Positions 23,401 through 32,711 of a stretch of 34,227 bases of DNA are shown piece after piece. The translations under genes were made by a program, and so were the position numbers. The notes beneath the pieces were generated by a model. It saw nothing but the letters and a program-made list of their open reading frames with translations. It was not told the DNA's origin and made no database searches. The first letter of the stretch is position 1. Every line of letters starts with the position of its first letter. Source of the DNA: Clavulina sp. PMI_390 (lineage: Eukaryota > Basidiomycota > Agaricomycetes > Cantharellales > Hydnaceae); assembly GCA_015039315.1 (NCBI GenBank), contig WIDE01000180.1:1-34227 (forward strand), written 5' to 3'.

Positions 23401-25061
23401 TGCCAAGAAAGCATCAATTCATGCCGCAAGACGTGGAGAAAAATTGCCAGAAAGTATGTGGCTAAGGATTGTTAACCGCTTTCCGTTGATCTAATGTGCA
23501 CTCAGCTTCACATGCTGGTCAATTCGACCCTAAAGTCGTTACTAGCGACATCAAATATGCCACATACAAATACCATAGCCTTGCTAAATATCCAGATGCT
23601 ATTCGCACATTTGGAACATGTGACTCATTCACCACGGGAAATGTGAGTCACGGATGCCGATATACTACAATGGTTTAGCCAGATCCTCACTTTGAACCTC
23701 AATATAAAGGGAGAGCGGGAGCATAAAGTCTCAAAACATCTTGTTGAGCGATCCAATCACCGAGATGTGGAGAAGCATATTTCAAACAATGTCACTCGCT
23801 CGGCTCAAATTCAAGGAGCCTATGAGACGGCGATGGCGCTGATTGATCTACCAGACACTCCCGAACGCTCTGCTCCTGATGATATGAGTGATCTTGAGCT
23901 AAGTGACTCCGAATACGAGGAGATGCTGGAGATGATTGAACAAAGAGCTGGCGGCAAGGAAGATGAGACGGACAGTGATTCAAATTCAGTCGATTTTGAG
24001 ACCCGGGACGAAACCGCCGCTAGTAAGCCAAAAGTCATCATGGCCACTAATTCCAATCTGCCAATCTCGGTTGCGGCGCTTCTGGCTGGACACGAGATGG
24101 ACCCAGCATTCCTGGTAAGTTTGTGTTGCTTGAGCAATGGTACATCAAGATACTAATGTCATTATTATAGGACTTTCGGAATCGCCTGCTAGACCATTTG
24201 CTTAGCCGATTGCATGGCTCAAGTTTGGCTGGAGATAGGGAAGAATTCAGCAATTCTGAGCGTTCAGAGATCAGGATTTCCGGTGATCGCCTCTATCGAC
24301 ATGCATCCCTCCGCATCAACTATACAACATATAATGTGCATCGAGACCATGATACCATCAACTGCACCAGGCTAGATGATGAGCACTCAAATGTGATGGT
24401 CTATGCCAATGATGACATCCCCAATCCATCCCATCCGTTTTGGTATGCCAAAGTCCTTGGGATATACCATGCATTTGTCATCCATAGGCATGCACCGCGC
24501 GGTGAGCGAATTGAATTCTTGTGGGTTAGATGGTATGGGCACGACATTGGGCACTCAGACGGCTGGAAGGCAAAGAGATTGGAACAGATTGGATTCATTC
24601 CAGAATCTGAAGACGCGTTTGGATTCCTGAACCCCTCCGCTGTTATCCGCTCTTGCCATCTTATCCCAGCATTTTCTCATGGTCGTACTCAAGCACTCTT
24701 GCGCCCGTCGCTTTATCGTCACAAGGAAGGAGATTGGCAGTACTACTATGTCAACAGGTGATTTTTGGCGGCTGAGTCCAAAAATTCTTCGAAATCTCAT
24801 TGATATCTCTTCCGCACCATCAGATTTGTGGATCGGGACATGTTTATGAGATATACCGACCTCGCAGTTGGCCATATGCAAGTGCGTACTACAGAGCCGC
24901 AGGGTCCGTTTAAATATGGGAGATGTGAGCAGGAAAGTAATGATTTCCAGGATGCGGATGACAACAGTGAGCATGGTAGTCTGTCTGAGGAACAAGAATC
25001 TTCTGTTAGTTCGGAGGAGGTGGAGGAGGAACCAAGCGAGGAAGATGACCCAGAGTTGTGA
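20424..25061 (+). CDS. Plavaka-family DDE transposase, 12 exons, intact
   Basis: Exons: 20424-20696, 20784-21005, 21061-22113, 22168-22400, 22467-22734, 22789-22955, 23007-23115, 23171-23453, 23506-23642, 23710-24114, 24171-24757 and 24824-25061. All eleven introns are GT-AG, 51-87 bp, and all preserve the frame, giving about 1324 aa. Near the N-terminus is a Cys/His zinc-finger-like segment (CPQCHCRL...HINISC), then a Ser/Asp-rich linker and the conserved GRGQRIKRRPVTHQDYVPS. The core includes PFPNLSTLLLLRWFHNG, WSDAM (Asp473), GLCPCPTC, PDILHEFLLGVW (Asp704) and GEREH (Glu917/Glu919), candidate catalytic acids by comparison with family patterns I know. The C-terminus has FVDRDMFMRY and an acidic tail. 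The product would cut and reinsert the element at its TIRs in the nucleus. No stop or frameshift was found, so it may be functional. Confidence 0.92.
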
Positions 25062-25238
25062 CTGTATTTGCATGGTGGAGCCAGGTCGACTAGGTATTTA
25101 GGGGTCAGGTAGAACATAAATAATCATTTTAGCTCGCGTCTTCAATTAGATTTGTGTCGATTGCAAGGTAGTGCAGCCACCTTGTAGTACTCTTTTTCAG
25201 GGCTTGCAAAGGATAAATAAGTATCAAAAAGGTTCAAT

Positions 25239-25256
25239 AAGGCTTGGCCAAGCCTT
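25239..25256. repeat. 18-bp palindrome in the right subterminal region
   Basis: AAGGCTTGGCCAAGCCTT is a perfect palindrome about 125 bp from the right end. Nearby are CTTATAAG (25265-25272) and GTTATAAGTGCTGCCAAG. These are plausible transposase-binding or hairpin sites. Confidence 0.6.
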
Positions 25257-25355
25257 TTGATGCACTTATAAGCACTGGTAAGTCGTGATAAGCTTTGAAG
25301 GGCGTTATAAGTGCTGCCAAGCGCATCCAAGTGAGGTCAAGGCCGCGCCGCGCTT

Positions 25356-25380
25356 AAAAGGTTCTCACGAATTTGGTGAT
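25356..25380 (+). repeat. Right terminal inverted repeat of the Plavaka element
   Basis: 25 bp, exact reverse complement of 16794-16818, immediately followed by the GTTC target duplicate. Confidence 0.95.
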
Positions 25381-26030
25381 GTTCCGCACTTGGTTCCCTC
25401 CATCCTCCTATCATCCTCCGTCCACCAGAATAGTGTCTGGCTGATGTTTTGATGCAGTTTCGACTTTCAAACGGTGGTGAATCCTTCCGTAGCCGTGGGT
25501 ATTGTGCCTGCCAGCCCCACAGGACCCAAGATGGTGAGCCCACAATTTGCCGCACTTGACAGCATGGCTATCATTCTCTAATATCCACACCTTGAAAGCA
25601 AGTCAATTACAAGCGTCATAGGATACCAGCTTAGCCCTTTTCATGTGGTGATTGCCTTTACCTTTCAATCGGAATCTCACGCTGACAACACCACTTGCAC
25701 CATCTACCGTGACTCTCTCATCGTATTACAGACCTCTTCTCTGGGCCGTCTGATGATGTAGCGGCTTAAACGCCTCGGCTGAGCATTCCGTTTATCAGAC
25801 TGCTCTAGGTGCTTCTAATGGTATAACCTCAGGGTTATTGTAGTGCCAAGGTTTGGTCGCCTTTTCGGTCAGTTTGCTTCATGTGTTTGCGGCTCACGAG
25901 CTTCAATATCCCTAGGAAGTGGTATGTGTCAGTTTTTCATGCATTGACGAAGATATCACTATATATACTCCCACAAAAATGACTAGCACAATCGTCCAGC
26001 TGGGTGGCCTCTCCGTATGAAAAAGTATTT

Positions 26031-26231
26031 GTTCTCCAGAGATTTGGAATTGATTCCCAGAGGGGGGTGTAGATTCCCAGAGAGGGGTATTGATTCCCAG
26101 AGGGTGGTATTGATTCCCAGAGGGGGGTATTGATCTCCAGAGGGGGGTATTGATTCCCAGAGAGGGGTGGAGATTCCCAGAGCTAGTTAGGTGGGTGTTC
26201 CCAGAGAAAGGTGGGTGTGGTTTCCCAGAGT
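26031..26231 (+). repeat. Left subterminal array of the 6-kb element
   Basis: About ten imperfect units of GATTCCCAGAGRGGGGTATT type, including two with CTCCAGAG instead of CCCAGAG. The mirror-image array lies at the right end. Likely transposase-binding repeats, as in CACTA and some Mutator elements. Confidence 0.85.
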
Positions 26232-26317
26232 AATATTTGTGCTGGAGAGTTTCTCCTGATAGTGGGCTGTTTCACCCAAAAGTGCTAGACTAAGGTTAGG
26301 TTTGTAAATAATGTTAG

Positions 26318-27007
26318 TGTAGATGTGCAGGTGAGCCTGATCATGTTTGAGCCTAGACCAGAGGGCTTGAACCTTGGAGCCAACAGGATCATATTCAAAC
26401 AGCCTGGTTGATCATGGAAGACCAGCCCTGAGTGTTCAAGTAGCTCCACAGGATGCTTTCTTCTCTGGCCTCACAGACTGATTGACACCCCAGGCTTAGT
26501 TCTTTCTTCCTTCCTTCTCCTTTTTTCTGCCTTCATCTTTTATTCAACCTGTATATATAGCCTGTATGTAGCAAGTGGTTGGATAGACGGCCAAGGGGAG
26601 TTTCTCCAAGATGTTAGTCCACATACTGGTTACCTCCCATATACCTTTACCTTCCCACTATAATTCTATCCTATTTGCCCCTCTCTTCTCAGTTTGCTGG
26701 TGTCCAGTGTGAACCTATACCCTGAGTCAGGACCTTGGATATTGGACACAGCTAGAGCTTGTGGTCTGTGCTTTGGTGTTGATTGCATCATAGCTGGTGG
26801 GATCTAAAGGGGATTGTCCTTTAAGATAGCTAGGTGTCTGGCTCCCACAGGACACAAAAAGTCAGTGTGGTGTTCAATCAGTAGTCCTCTTAGTGTTAGC
26901 ATCTCATCTCTTTACACTTCTGGAATATTTTCTCCACTGAATAGAGCCATCATCTCCTGCACATGCCAAGAGCTTCCAAAGTTCTTCTGTGTGCCCAATC
27001 TCCTACA
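26318..27007 (+). mobile_element. Solo LTR 1 (690 bp)
   Basis: Starts TGTAGATG, ends CTCCTACA, flanked by the 5-bp duplication GTTAG (26313-26317 and 27008-27012). A TATATATAG box sits near 26552 after a pyrimidine-rich stretch, as expected for an LTR promoter. Homologous in inverse orientation to 27347-28019. No internal retrotransposon region accompanies it, so it is a recombination remnant. Confidence 0.88.
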
Positions 27008-27346
27008 GTTAGCAGCCCTGAAAGACTATAACTGCTAATAATAATGCAATAGGTAGATATGTAAGTTCATCAAGCCATTTCTTAAAGACTTACACCTATG
27101 CTCTGGGTGCTCTGTAGAAGGGAATATGGTGTGTAGGTGAGATACCTCTCATTCTTGCATTTTGACCCAGGAAACCTGACTTCCTGATATGGTGACAGGT
27201 CATGCCCAGAGACTCACCCATTTTTCCCTCATAATTCTCCCATTCTCAGATGCGGATTGGCCAATCAATGCTTTCCTTTGATTGTTCAACTTTATCTCAC
27301 TTGTGATGTGTCCATCCTGCACCCATTTGATTTGCTGACTGATACC

Positions 27347-28019
27347 TGTAGGAGATTGGATGCACAGAGAGACTTGGAAAGTCCTTGGCACATTCAGGAG
27401 ATTAAGGTTCTTCTCAGTGGAGACAATACTCTAGAAGGGGAAAGGAATGAGACTGGGCTCAAAGAGGACTTCTGATACTAGACCACACTGACTTGTCCTG
27501 TCCTGGGTGAGGCAGACACCTAGCTGTTTTATGAGGCATCCACCTTTGGTATCCCACCAGCTATGCTGCACAACACACTGAGGCACAGACCACAAGCTCA
27601 AGCTGTGTCTAATATGCTCTGTCCTGGCTCTGAGCTAGAGCTCACAACTGTCACCAAAGCCTGAGGAGAGGAGAGAGATATAATAGGATTATAGGATGGG
27701 CAGGCTTGGCTGGCCCTAAGTTATAATTGAACTTGAGGGGGGGAACTTCTTTTTCTACTACTTGCTACCTATGGGCTATATATACCAAGAAAGGACAAAA
27801 GAGGAAATAGGAACAAAGGAGGAAGGTGGAACAAAAGGTAAGATCTGGGGTGCCAATTGGTCTGCAGGGTCAAGGAAGAAGAACTTGGTGGGGCTATCCC
27901 AAACACTCAGGGCTGGTCTTCTCTGATCAACCACCCTGTTCAAACATGATCCTGTCAGCCTTGGGCCCAGGCTCTCTGGTCTAGGCCTGAACATGATTAT
28001 GCTCACCTGCTTGCCTACA
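27347..28019 (-). mobile_element. Solo LTR 2 (673 bp), same family as LTR 1, opposite orientation
   Basis: Read on the minus strand it starts TGTAGGCAAG and ends CTCCTACA, with the duplication ATACC on the plus strand at 27342-27346 and 28020-28024. Clearly alignable to LTR 1 along its whole length, including the TATATATAGCC box and blocks such as GAGCTTGTGGTCTGTG and CATAGCTGGTGGGAT, but with many differences. With LTR 1 it forms an imperfect inverted repeat around a 334-bp spacer. Confidence 0.86.
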
Positions 28020-28024
28020 ATACC

Positions 28025-29142
28025 TTGATTTGAATGGTTCTCTCCTCATCTTGATTCTGATTGGCTCCTACTTTGTTGATTATCATTTGTCACCCTTACA
28101 CTGGGCCTAAAAAATTGTAATTTTTTTATCCCATTTGTTTCCATCCTGTGGGATATTTCTAATTGGTTTCCAAACTGCAGGGCCATATTCTGTGGCTGCA
28201 CCATGCAACATGTATATAAGGACAGCATCTGCCTAGCATTGGGAAAATTCACCAAGAATTTACCCCATATCCCAGAAAGCAATCACTACCCTCCCCACTA
28301 GCATTTCCCCCAAAACCACACAACTCTGATATCACATCCCCAAACCACTCCATCCAACATCCCTATACCCCTCTTATCCACCCCTTGACTGTTGAATAGC
28401 ACCAGGTAACCTTTAACCTACCCTAACACCAAGGATAGTCTCATCTGAATCAGAGAACAGACCTGTACCCATCAGAACACACAAATAAGTTGTTACAGGC
28501 TTGGATTGGGAGAGATGCCAAGGCTGTGAGGAATGTGATTTGACTTGTCTATTGGCAGACAAGGAGTGGAAGCAATGAGGAGGGAACTTGAAGTTGCACA
28601 AAGTCAGACAGAACCAACAATAGGAGGGGGAAAATATAGTGTTGATTCAATGAGAGAACTTGTTGGGGAGACTCTCAATCACTAAGAAATCACCTAATAA
28701 TAAACTAATCAAAACCACCACAAGGTTCTTGAAATAAGCTGGTAAACTGTATGATAGCAAAACAATCCTAACTTGCTTGGCAAGTATGTACAATACTAAA
28801 GAAAATATATCCAGTATTCTTTTCTACCTAGGTCTGCAACCTCAGATACCTCTGAAGTGTACTCATTTCTTATAGGCAATACCTTCCTTCTTATACAATT
28901 CAGTCCTAAGAATGCTCAGTGTATGCTCCTACATGGATGCACATACCAGAGTCCTAAATATCCTGCACTTATATCTATGGGGCAATATCCTATTTGGCAC
29001 TAGCTACTACCATTCTAGGTACAAGGTGTGTAAGTACTACAATGTAGGCTAGGGGGAACTGGATGCTGTGTGTGTGAGGTGGGATCTGATGTGATGCCCC
29101 CCTTACAGCTCTTCATCCTCTGTGCCTTATATGCTACTAGCT
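28025..29142. other. Interior of the 6-kb element, no gene recognised
   Basis: Almost no CpG. A TATA-like GTATATAAGG lies near 28211. On the plus strand near 28500 a short frame has a Cys-rich stretch (CQGCEECDLTC) before a TGA that could have been CGA. This might be a remnant of a decayed coding sequence, but it is too short to name. Confidence 0.35.
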
Positions 29143-29147
29143 AGCTA

Positions 29148-29572
29148 TGTAAGACATGTTCTGAAATATATCCCTAAGTGAAGCATGATTGAGGAGATGG
29201 ATGTTGGTTGAGAACTGCCAAGAGTGATTTGCCACATGCTTTGACATCAATTGTTGATTTGAGATTGGATTGCCTGGGGCTCTGAGTGCTTCAACAGTCT
29301 GCTGCAGGCAGCAGATAGATGGTTGCATATATTGTAGTGTGCACTATTGGCATGCACAATGAGTGGGAGACAGAAACTAGTAAAATATATGACAAGGAGA
29401 GCTTGTCATGTTGAGTCACTTTGTATGTACAGTAGGCTTGATGCCACATGAATTATATCTATCTATATAGTTAAAGGCAATGGTGCAACTTGTCAAATAG
29501 AATGAATGATAAAGAATTAATAAATTGGCCAAGTGAGCAATGTCACAAGGCTACCTTCTACCCATCCTTACA
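29148..29572. mobile_element. Solo LTR 3 (425 bp), fully CpG-erased copy
   Basis: Starts TGTAAGACATG, ends CCATCCTTACA, flanked by AGCTA (29143-29147 and 29573-29577). Aligns end to end with 31206-31634. I find no CpG in this copy; the partner has about 30, and nearly all appear here as TG or CA. The left flank is CTAG-repetitive, so that duplicate is slightly less distinctive than the others. Transcription direction is uncertain; the reverse complement has the more LTR-like TATA position. Confidence 0.88.
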
Positions 29573-29917
29573 AGCTAAGCAAGTCATCTACTAACTATAC
29601 TATTCTACTAATGACTCCACCATATGACTCAATGACTTGGTCTACATTCTATGTAAGGCTAGGTGGATAGCCGGTGAATACTTTGGTAGCTGCAGGCACA
29701 AACAATGTGTGATTACACTATATTCATTGTATCTACAGCTGGTGAAGTGATGCAAAGAAAGGTAAACACCTGCCCTATGGATTGGGCCTCACATTCTAGA
29801 ACCAATCCAGAACCTAATGTTCCTACTAATGGGTCTAAGGCGTTTGTAGATTGGATTTGTTTCCTATTTTGGGTGGATAATGAACAAGCTCATATTCTAC
29901 TTATATAGAACTGTAAT

Positions 29918-30658
29918 TGTAGAAGCAAAATCCAACATGAACATTGTTCAAGTCAGGATAGCCACTTTTTGCTCAGCCACAGCTCTCACTCCCATTTTAT
30001 CAGAACCCTGCCCTGCAGTGCCTCTGGGCTATGCACACCACTTATCTTGCTGCGCATCTCTTGCTGTGCAAATCCTATCCATGCTTCCTCCCTCTTCATT
30101 TCATCCTTGTGTCCTCAGTTCTTTTGTCCAAGTCATCTTGTTCCCCTGTCCATTCAATTGGCCAGGTATATAAGTTCTTAGCTATTGTAGTTAGAGAACA
30201 ATCAAGTTATTACCCCCTTCACTCAGAACCCGAACAGCACTATTACTCTAAGCACCCACAAGCAGCCTCCAGGAGAAAGTACACCAGAGCACAGCCACTC
30301 ACCAGAGACCTTACCTGATCCCTAGGCAACTCTCGCGTCAGACTCGCCACAAGGCACCTAGCTGGTGGTTTCCATAGCAACCACAGTAGCGTGACACTTG
30401 ACAGCTACGCGTCACACCCCCTTGGAAGCAATAGGCTCTCGCCAGTTGGCTCCGGCTCCACAGCACCTAACCTCCTTGGAGTGCTTCCGCTCCACCCAGT
30501 TGAGTCTTCATATTCTTTTCCCACCTTACTGACACACTCTCTTTCCCATCTTATCAGATCTTGAGCCCCCTCCAATAGTTCACACAAACCTCGTGCAGAG
30601 CAAAGTGCAGTAAGTATCCAGCGGATCAGCCTCTCATCCTTGGCAATTCCCTCCTACA
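29918..30658 (+). mobile_element. Solo LTR 4 (741 bp), different family, CpG retained in its 3' half
   Basis: Starts TGTAGAAGC, ends CCCTCCTACA, flanked by GTAAT (29913-29917 and 30659-30663). It shares the TGTAG...CTACA ends with LTR 1 and 2 but little internal sequence. A pyrimidine-rich tract followed by GGTATATAAG (near 30165) looks like a promoter. CpG sites cluster at about 30229-30625, so it is probably younger than its surroundings. Confidence 0.83.
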
Positions 30659-30906
30659 GTAATCTACAGAGCCACAAGGTATTATACACAGGACAAGATG
30701 TGGAGGTCTCAGAGCCAAAGCTATCCTAACAGTTTAACAGGTCTAGACTGTGAGACAGGACACTGTCACATAACATAAGTTCATGGAAAGGAGTAACAGA
30801 GATCTAGTATCTTCAGAACCCAAACTCATGTAAGAAGTGCTCAGTGCCAGTAGTCAGAAGGTCAAACCAATGACTAACATATTATAGCTAGATAAACTCT
30901 TAACAC

Positions 30907-31030
30907 ACATCCATCCATTCATCCATTCATTCATCCATCCACCCATCCATTCATTCATCCATCCACCCATCCATCCATCTATCCATCTCTCCATCCACCC
31001 ATTTGCCATCCAATCATCCATTTATCCACC
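30907..31030 (+). repeat. CATC/CATT microsatellite
   Basis: About 120 bp of imperfect tetranucleotide repeats (CATCCATCCATTCATC type), interrupted by CTAT, CTCT and CACC variants. Confidence 0.92.
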
Positions 31031-31205
31031 CCTAATCTTCCCCCCTTATTTCTTAGATCAAGAGCTTAAGCACAAAATTTGTCTTTGTGGAGGTGAGTCT
31101 GGTGACCTACTAATGTTTTCTTAATAGGTCAATCCACCAGATAACTCCCTTCCTCAGAAGCATATAAAAGATTTTGGGACTGTGCCTTACAAACAGGAAT
31201 AGTGG

Positions 31206-31634
31206 TGTAAGACGTGTTCTTAGAATAGTTCCCTAAGTGAAATACAATCGAGAAGGCGGATGATAATCGAGAACTGCCGGGAGTGATTTGCCACGTGCTT
31301 CGACGTCAATCGTCAATTTGAGATAAGATTGCCTAGAGCTCGGAGTGCTTTGGCACTGAGCTGCAGGCGGCAGATAGGTGGTCGCGTATGTCGTAGTGTG
31401 CGCTGTCAGCGAGCACGACAACTGAGAGACAAAAACTAGTAAAATATACGACGAGGGAAGCTCGTCACGTTGAGTCACTTCGTATGTACAGTAGGCTCGA
31501 CGCCACACCAGAAATGTATATAGATATATAGTTAAAGGTGACGGCGCGACTCGTCGAATAGAATGAAAGATAAAGAAATAAAAGATTTGGCCCAGTGAGC
31601 GATGTCACGAGGCTACCTTCCACTCATCCTTGCA
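31206..31634. mobile_element. Solo LTR 5 (429 bp), CpG-rich partner of LTR 3
   Basis: Starts TGTAAGACGTG, ends CATCCTTGCA, flanked by AGTGG (31201-31205 and 31635-31639). It forms a CpG-rich island inside a CpG-free background, which marks it as a recent insertion. A minus-strand frame of about 90 codons inside it has no recognisable product and is likely chance. No internal retrotransposon part is present. Confidence 0.9.
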
Positions 31635-31918
31635 AGTGGTGGCTTCTCTCATGAATTGCTGCATGCACTACCCACTACTCAGGTCCACATTCCAAGCTGT
31701 TGCAAGCTAGTGCCACAAACTGTTTGGTTGGCTTCATGAATGCAATGGTATATATAGAGGATGGCTACTAAAATCACTGAGCCAGCTAACTATTAGGGTA
31801 GAATGGGTTTAAAGGATACCTTGTTTATATGCTGCAAGTGATCACCTAGATGAAGAATATCTGACAGTACTATGGTAGCAATAGAAGATCCATAGGAGGC
31901 ATAGCCCAGATGATGTAA

Positions 31919-32070
31919 CTCTGGGAATTTCCACCCCTCTCTGGGAATCAATACCCCTCTCTGGAGATCAATACCCTCCTCTGGGAATCAATTACCCCCT
32001 CTGGGAATCAATACCTCTCTCTGGGAATCTACACCCCCCTCTGGGAATTTACACCAATTCTCTGGAGAAC
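31919..32070 (-). repeat. Right subterminal array of the 6-kb element
   Basis: About eight units of CTCTGGGAATCAATACCCC type, two with CTCTGGAGA, in inverse orientation to the left array. The last unit runs into the terminal AGAACAAATATACACG. Confidence 0.85.
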
Positions 32071-32522
32071 AAATATACACGCTCTCCGTATGGTGTGTAG
32101 GTGCAATTGGGCGACATACCTCATGTAACGTGCCTACCATCAATCAATTTTGAAATTTGATAAAAATTTGTTGTCGCATCATGCGTAACAAAAAGTTTCA
32201 TATGTGAGCATGGTCGCGTCAATCCTTATTTAGAGTTTGCCCATTCCGCACCTGCGCTCAATTGTCCCCCATTCCCCTCGGATCCCGACCCATGATATCG
32301 CCGCTACAGTGCTGCTTCATAGGCACCTCACCAGCAACTTAGCTTGACTTTCACTTACTCCCCATAAGCACTTGATGTCACCTCCTGATCATTTCCTCAC
32401 ATGGCGGGCGCTGCATTGACACTTTCATCTCGGATTGCCATTTACTCGCTTCCATTTAAACGATTAGTATCTTCACTTATGGAGATGTTCACATTGATCT
32501 CTTCTCGCAAGCACAGTACATT

Positions 32523-32711
32523 CTAGTTAGAGAGCAAAGTTGGGAGAGGGTGCTTGCTAGATGGAGACCAGAACCAAGGAATCTCGGAGGCATCCTTGAG
32601 AGTCCCGTCAGTGTTCAAGGCAGGGGCATCTGGAGTCTGGGGGCGTGTGGTTGACCTGGATTCACAGTTGGGGTTGGAGCGCTTCTCACTTCCTCTAGCA
32701 CAAGGTATTTA
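32523..32711 (-). pseudogene. Short protein-coding remnant, possibly the N-terminus of a transposon-type protein
   Basis: The minus-strand frame from about 32711 to TAG at 32523-32525 reads a protein-like Ser/Pro/Thr-rich string including RSTTRPQTPDAPALN and TDGTLKDASEIPWFWS. It resembles N-terminal regions I associate with basidiomycete hAT/BED-type transposon proteins, but that is a recollection. It has no convincing ATG and ends inside the 3' end of repeat copy C, so it is a fragment. Confidence 0.3.

Larger units (their letters stand above)
16794..25380 (+). mobile_element. Apparently complete Plavaka-family DNA transposon (8587 bp)
   Basis: Bounded by a perfect 25-bp terminal inverted repeat (ATCACCAAATTCG at the left, CGAATTTGGTGAT at the right) and a 4-bp target duplication GTTC (16790-16793 and 25381-25384). 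The empty site is visible in copy A of the host repeat. It carries two divergent genes: a transposase (20424-25061, plus) and a DUF6698-like gene (17417-19278, minus). Subterminal regions contain CTTATAAG on both sides (16946-16953, 25265-25272), a direct repeat AAGGTCCAGCAAGG at 16850 and 16869, and an 18-bp palindrome at 25239. Plavaka elements belong to the wider CACTA-related DDE group of basidiomycetes. Intact ends and an intact multi-exon transposase suggest recent, possibly still competent, insertion. Confidence 0.92.
26020..32081. mobile_element. 6.06-kb non-autonomous DNA element with inverted subterminal arrays
   Basis: Inserted into repeat copy C and flanked by an 11-bp direct repeat CTCTCCGTATG (26009-26019 and 32082-32092). 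The termini share TATTTGTTCTCCAGAG in inverted orientation (GTATTTG at the left, ATATTTG in the right reverse complement), but the outermost five to six bases do not match. Both ends carry arrays of CCCAGAG-type units. No ORF above about 100 codons exists. About 2.2 kb of it is five later solo LTRs with their duplications. A 9-11 bp duplication would suit a Mutator-like element, but the superfamily cannot be fixed without a transposase. Outside two CpG-bearing LTRs the sequence is nearly devoid of CpG. Confidence 0.82.
16697..32526 (+). repeat. Tandem repeat copy C, split into three pieces by two large insertions
   Basis: Pieces are 16697-16793, 25385-26019 and 32093-32526. Together they give 1166 bp that align in order to copy A, with two deletions of about 75-115 bp in the last piece. 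The first junction is exact: copy A reads TGTCACGTTCCGCACTTGG where copy C has TGTCACGTTC, the 8.6-kb insertion, then GTTCCGCACTTGG. The second junction sits after GGTGGCCTCTCCGTATG, which is repeated after the 6-kb insertion. The copy starts TCTAACAATATAAG right after CTAG of copy B and ends TACATTCTAG at 32526, followed by T. Confidence 0.8.

Noticed and set aside
30907..31030. Possible telomere-like or CRISPR-like array
   Set aside because: Tetranucleotide CATC/CATT units without spacers; not the TTAGGG type and not prokaryotic.
26318..31634. Intact LTR retrotransposon between paired LTRs
   Set aside because: LTR 1/2 are in inverse orientation and LTR 3/5 each have separate 5-bp duplications, with no gag-pol between them, so all are solo LTRs.
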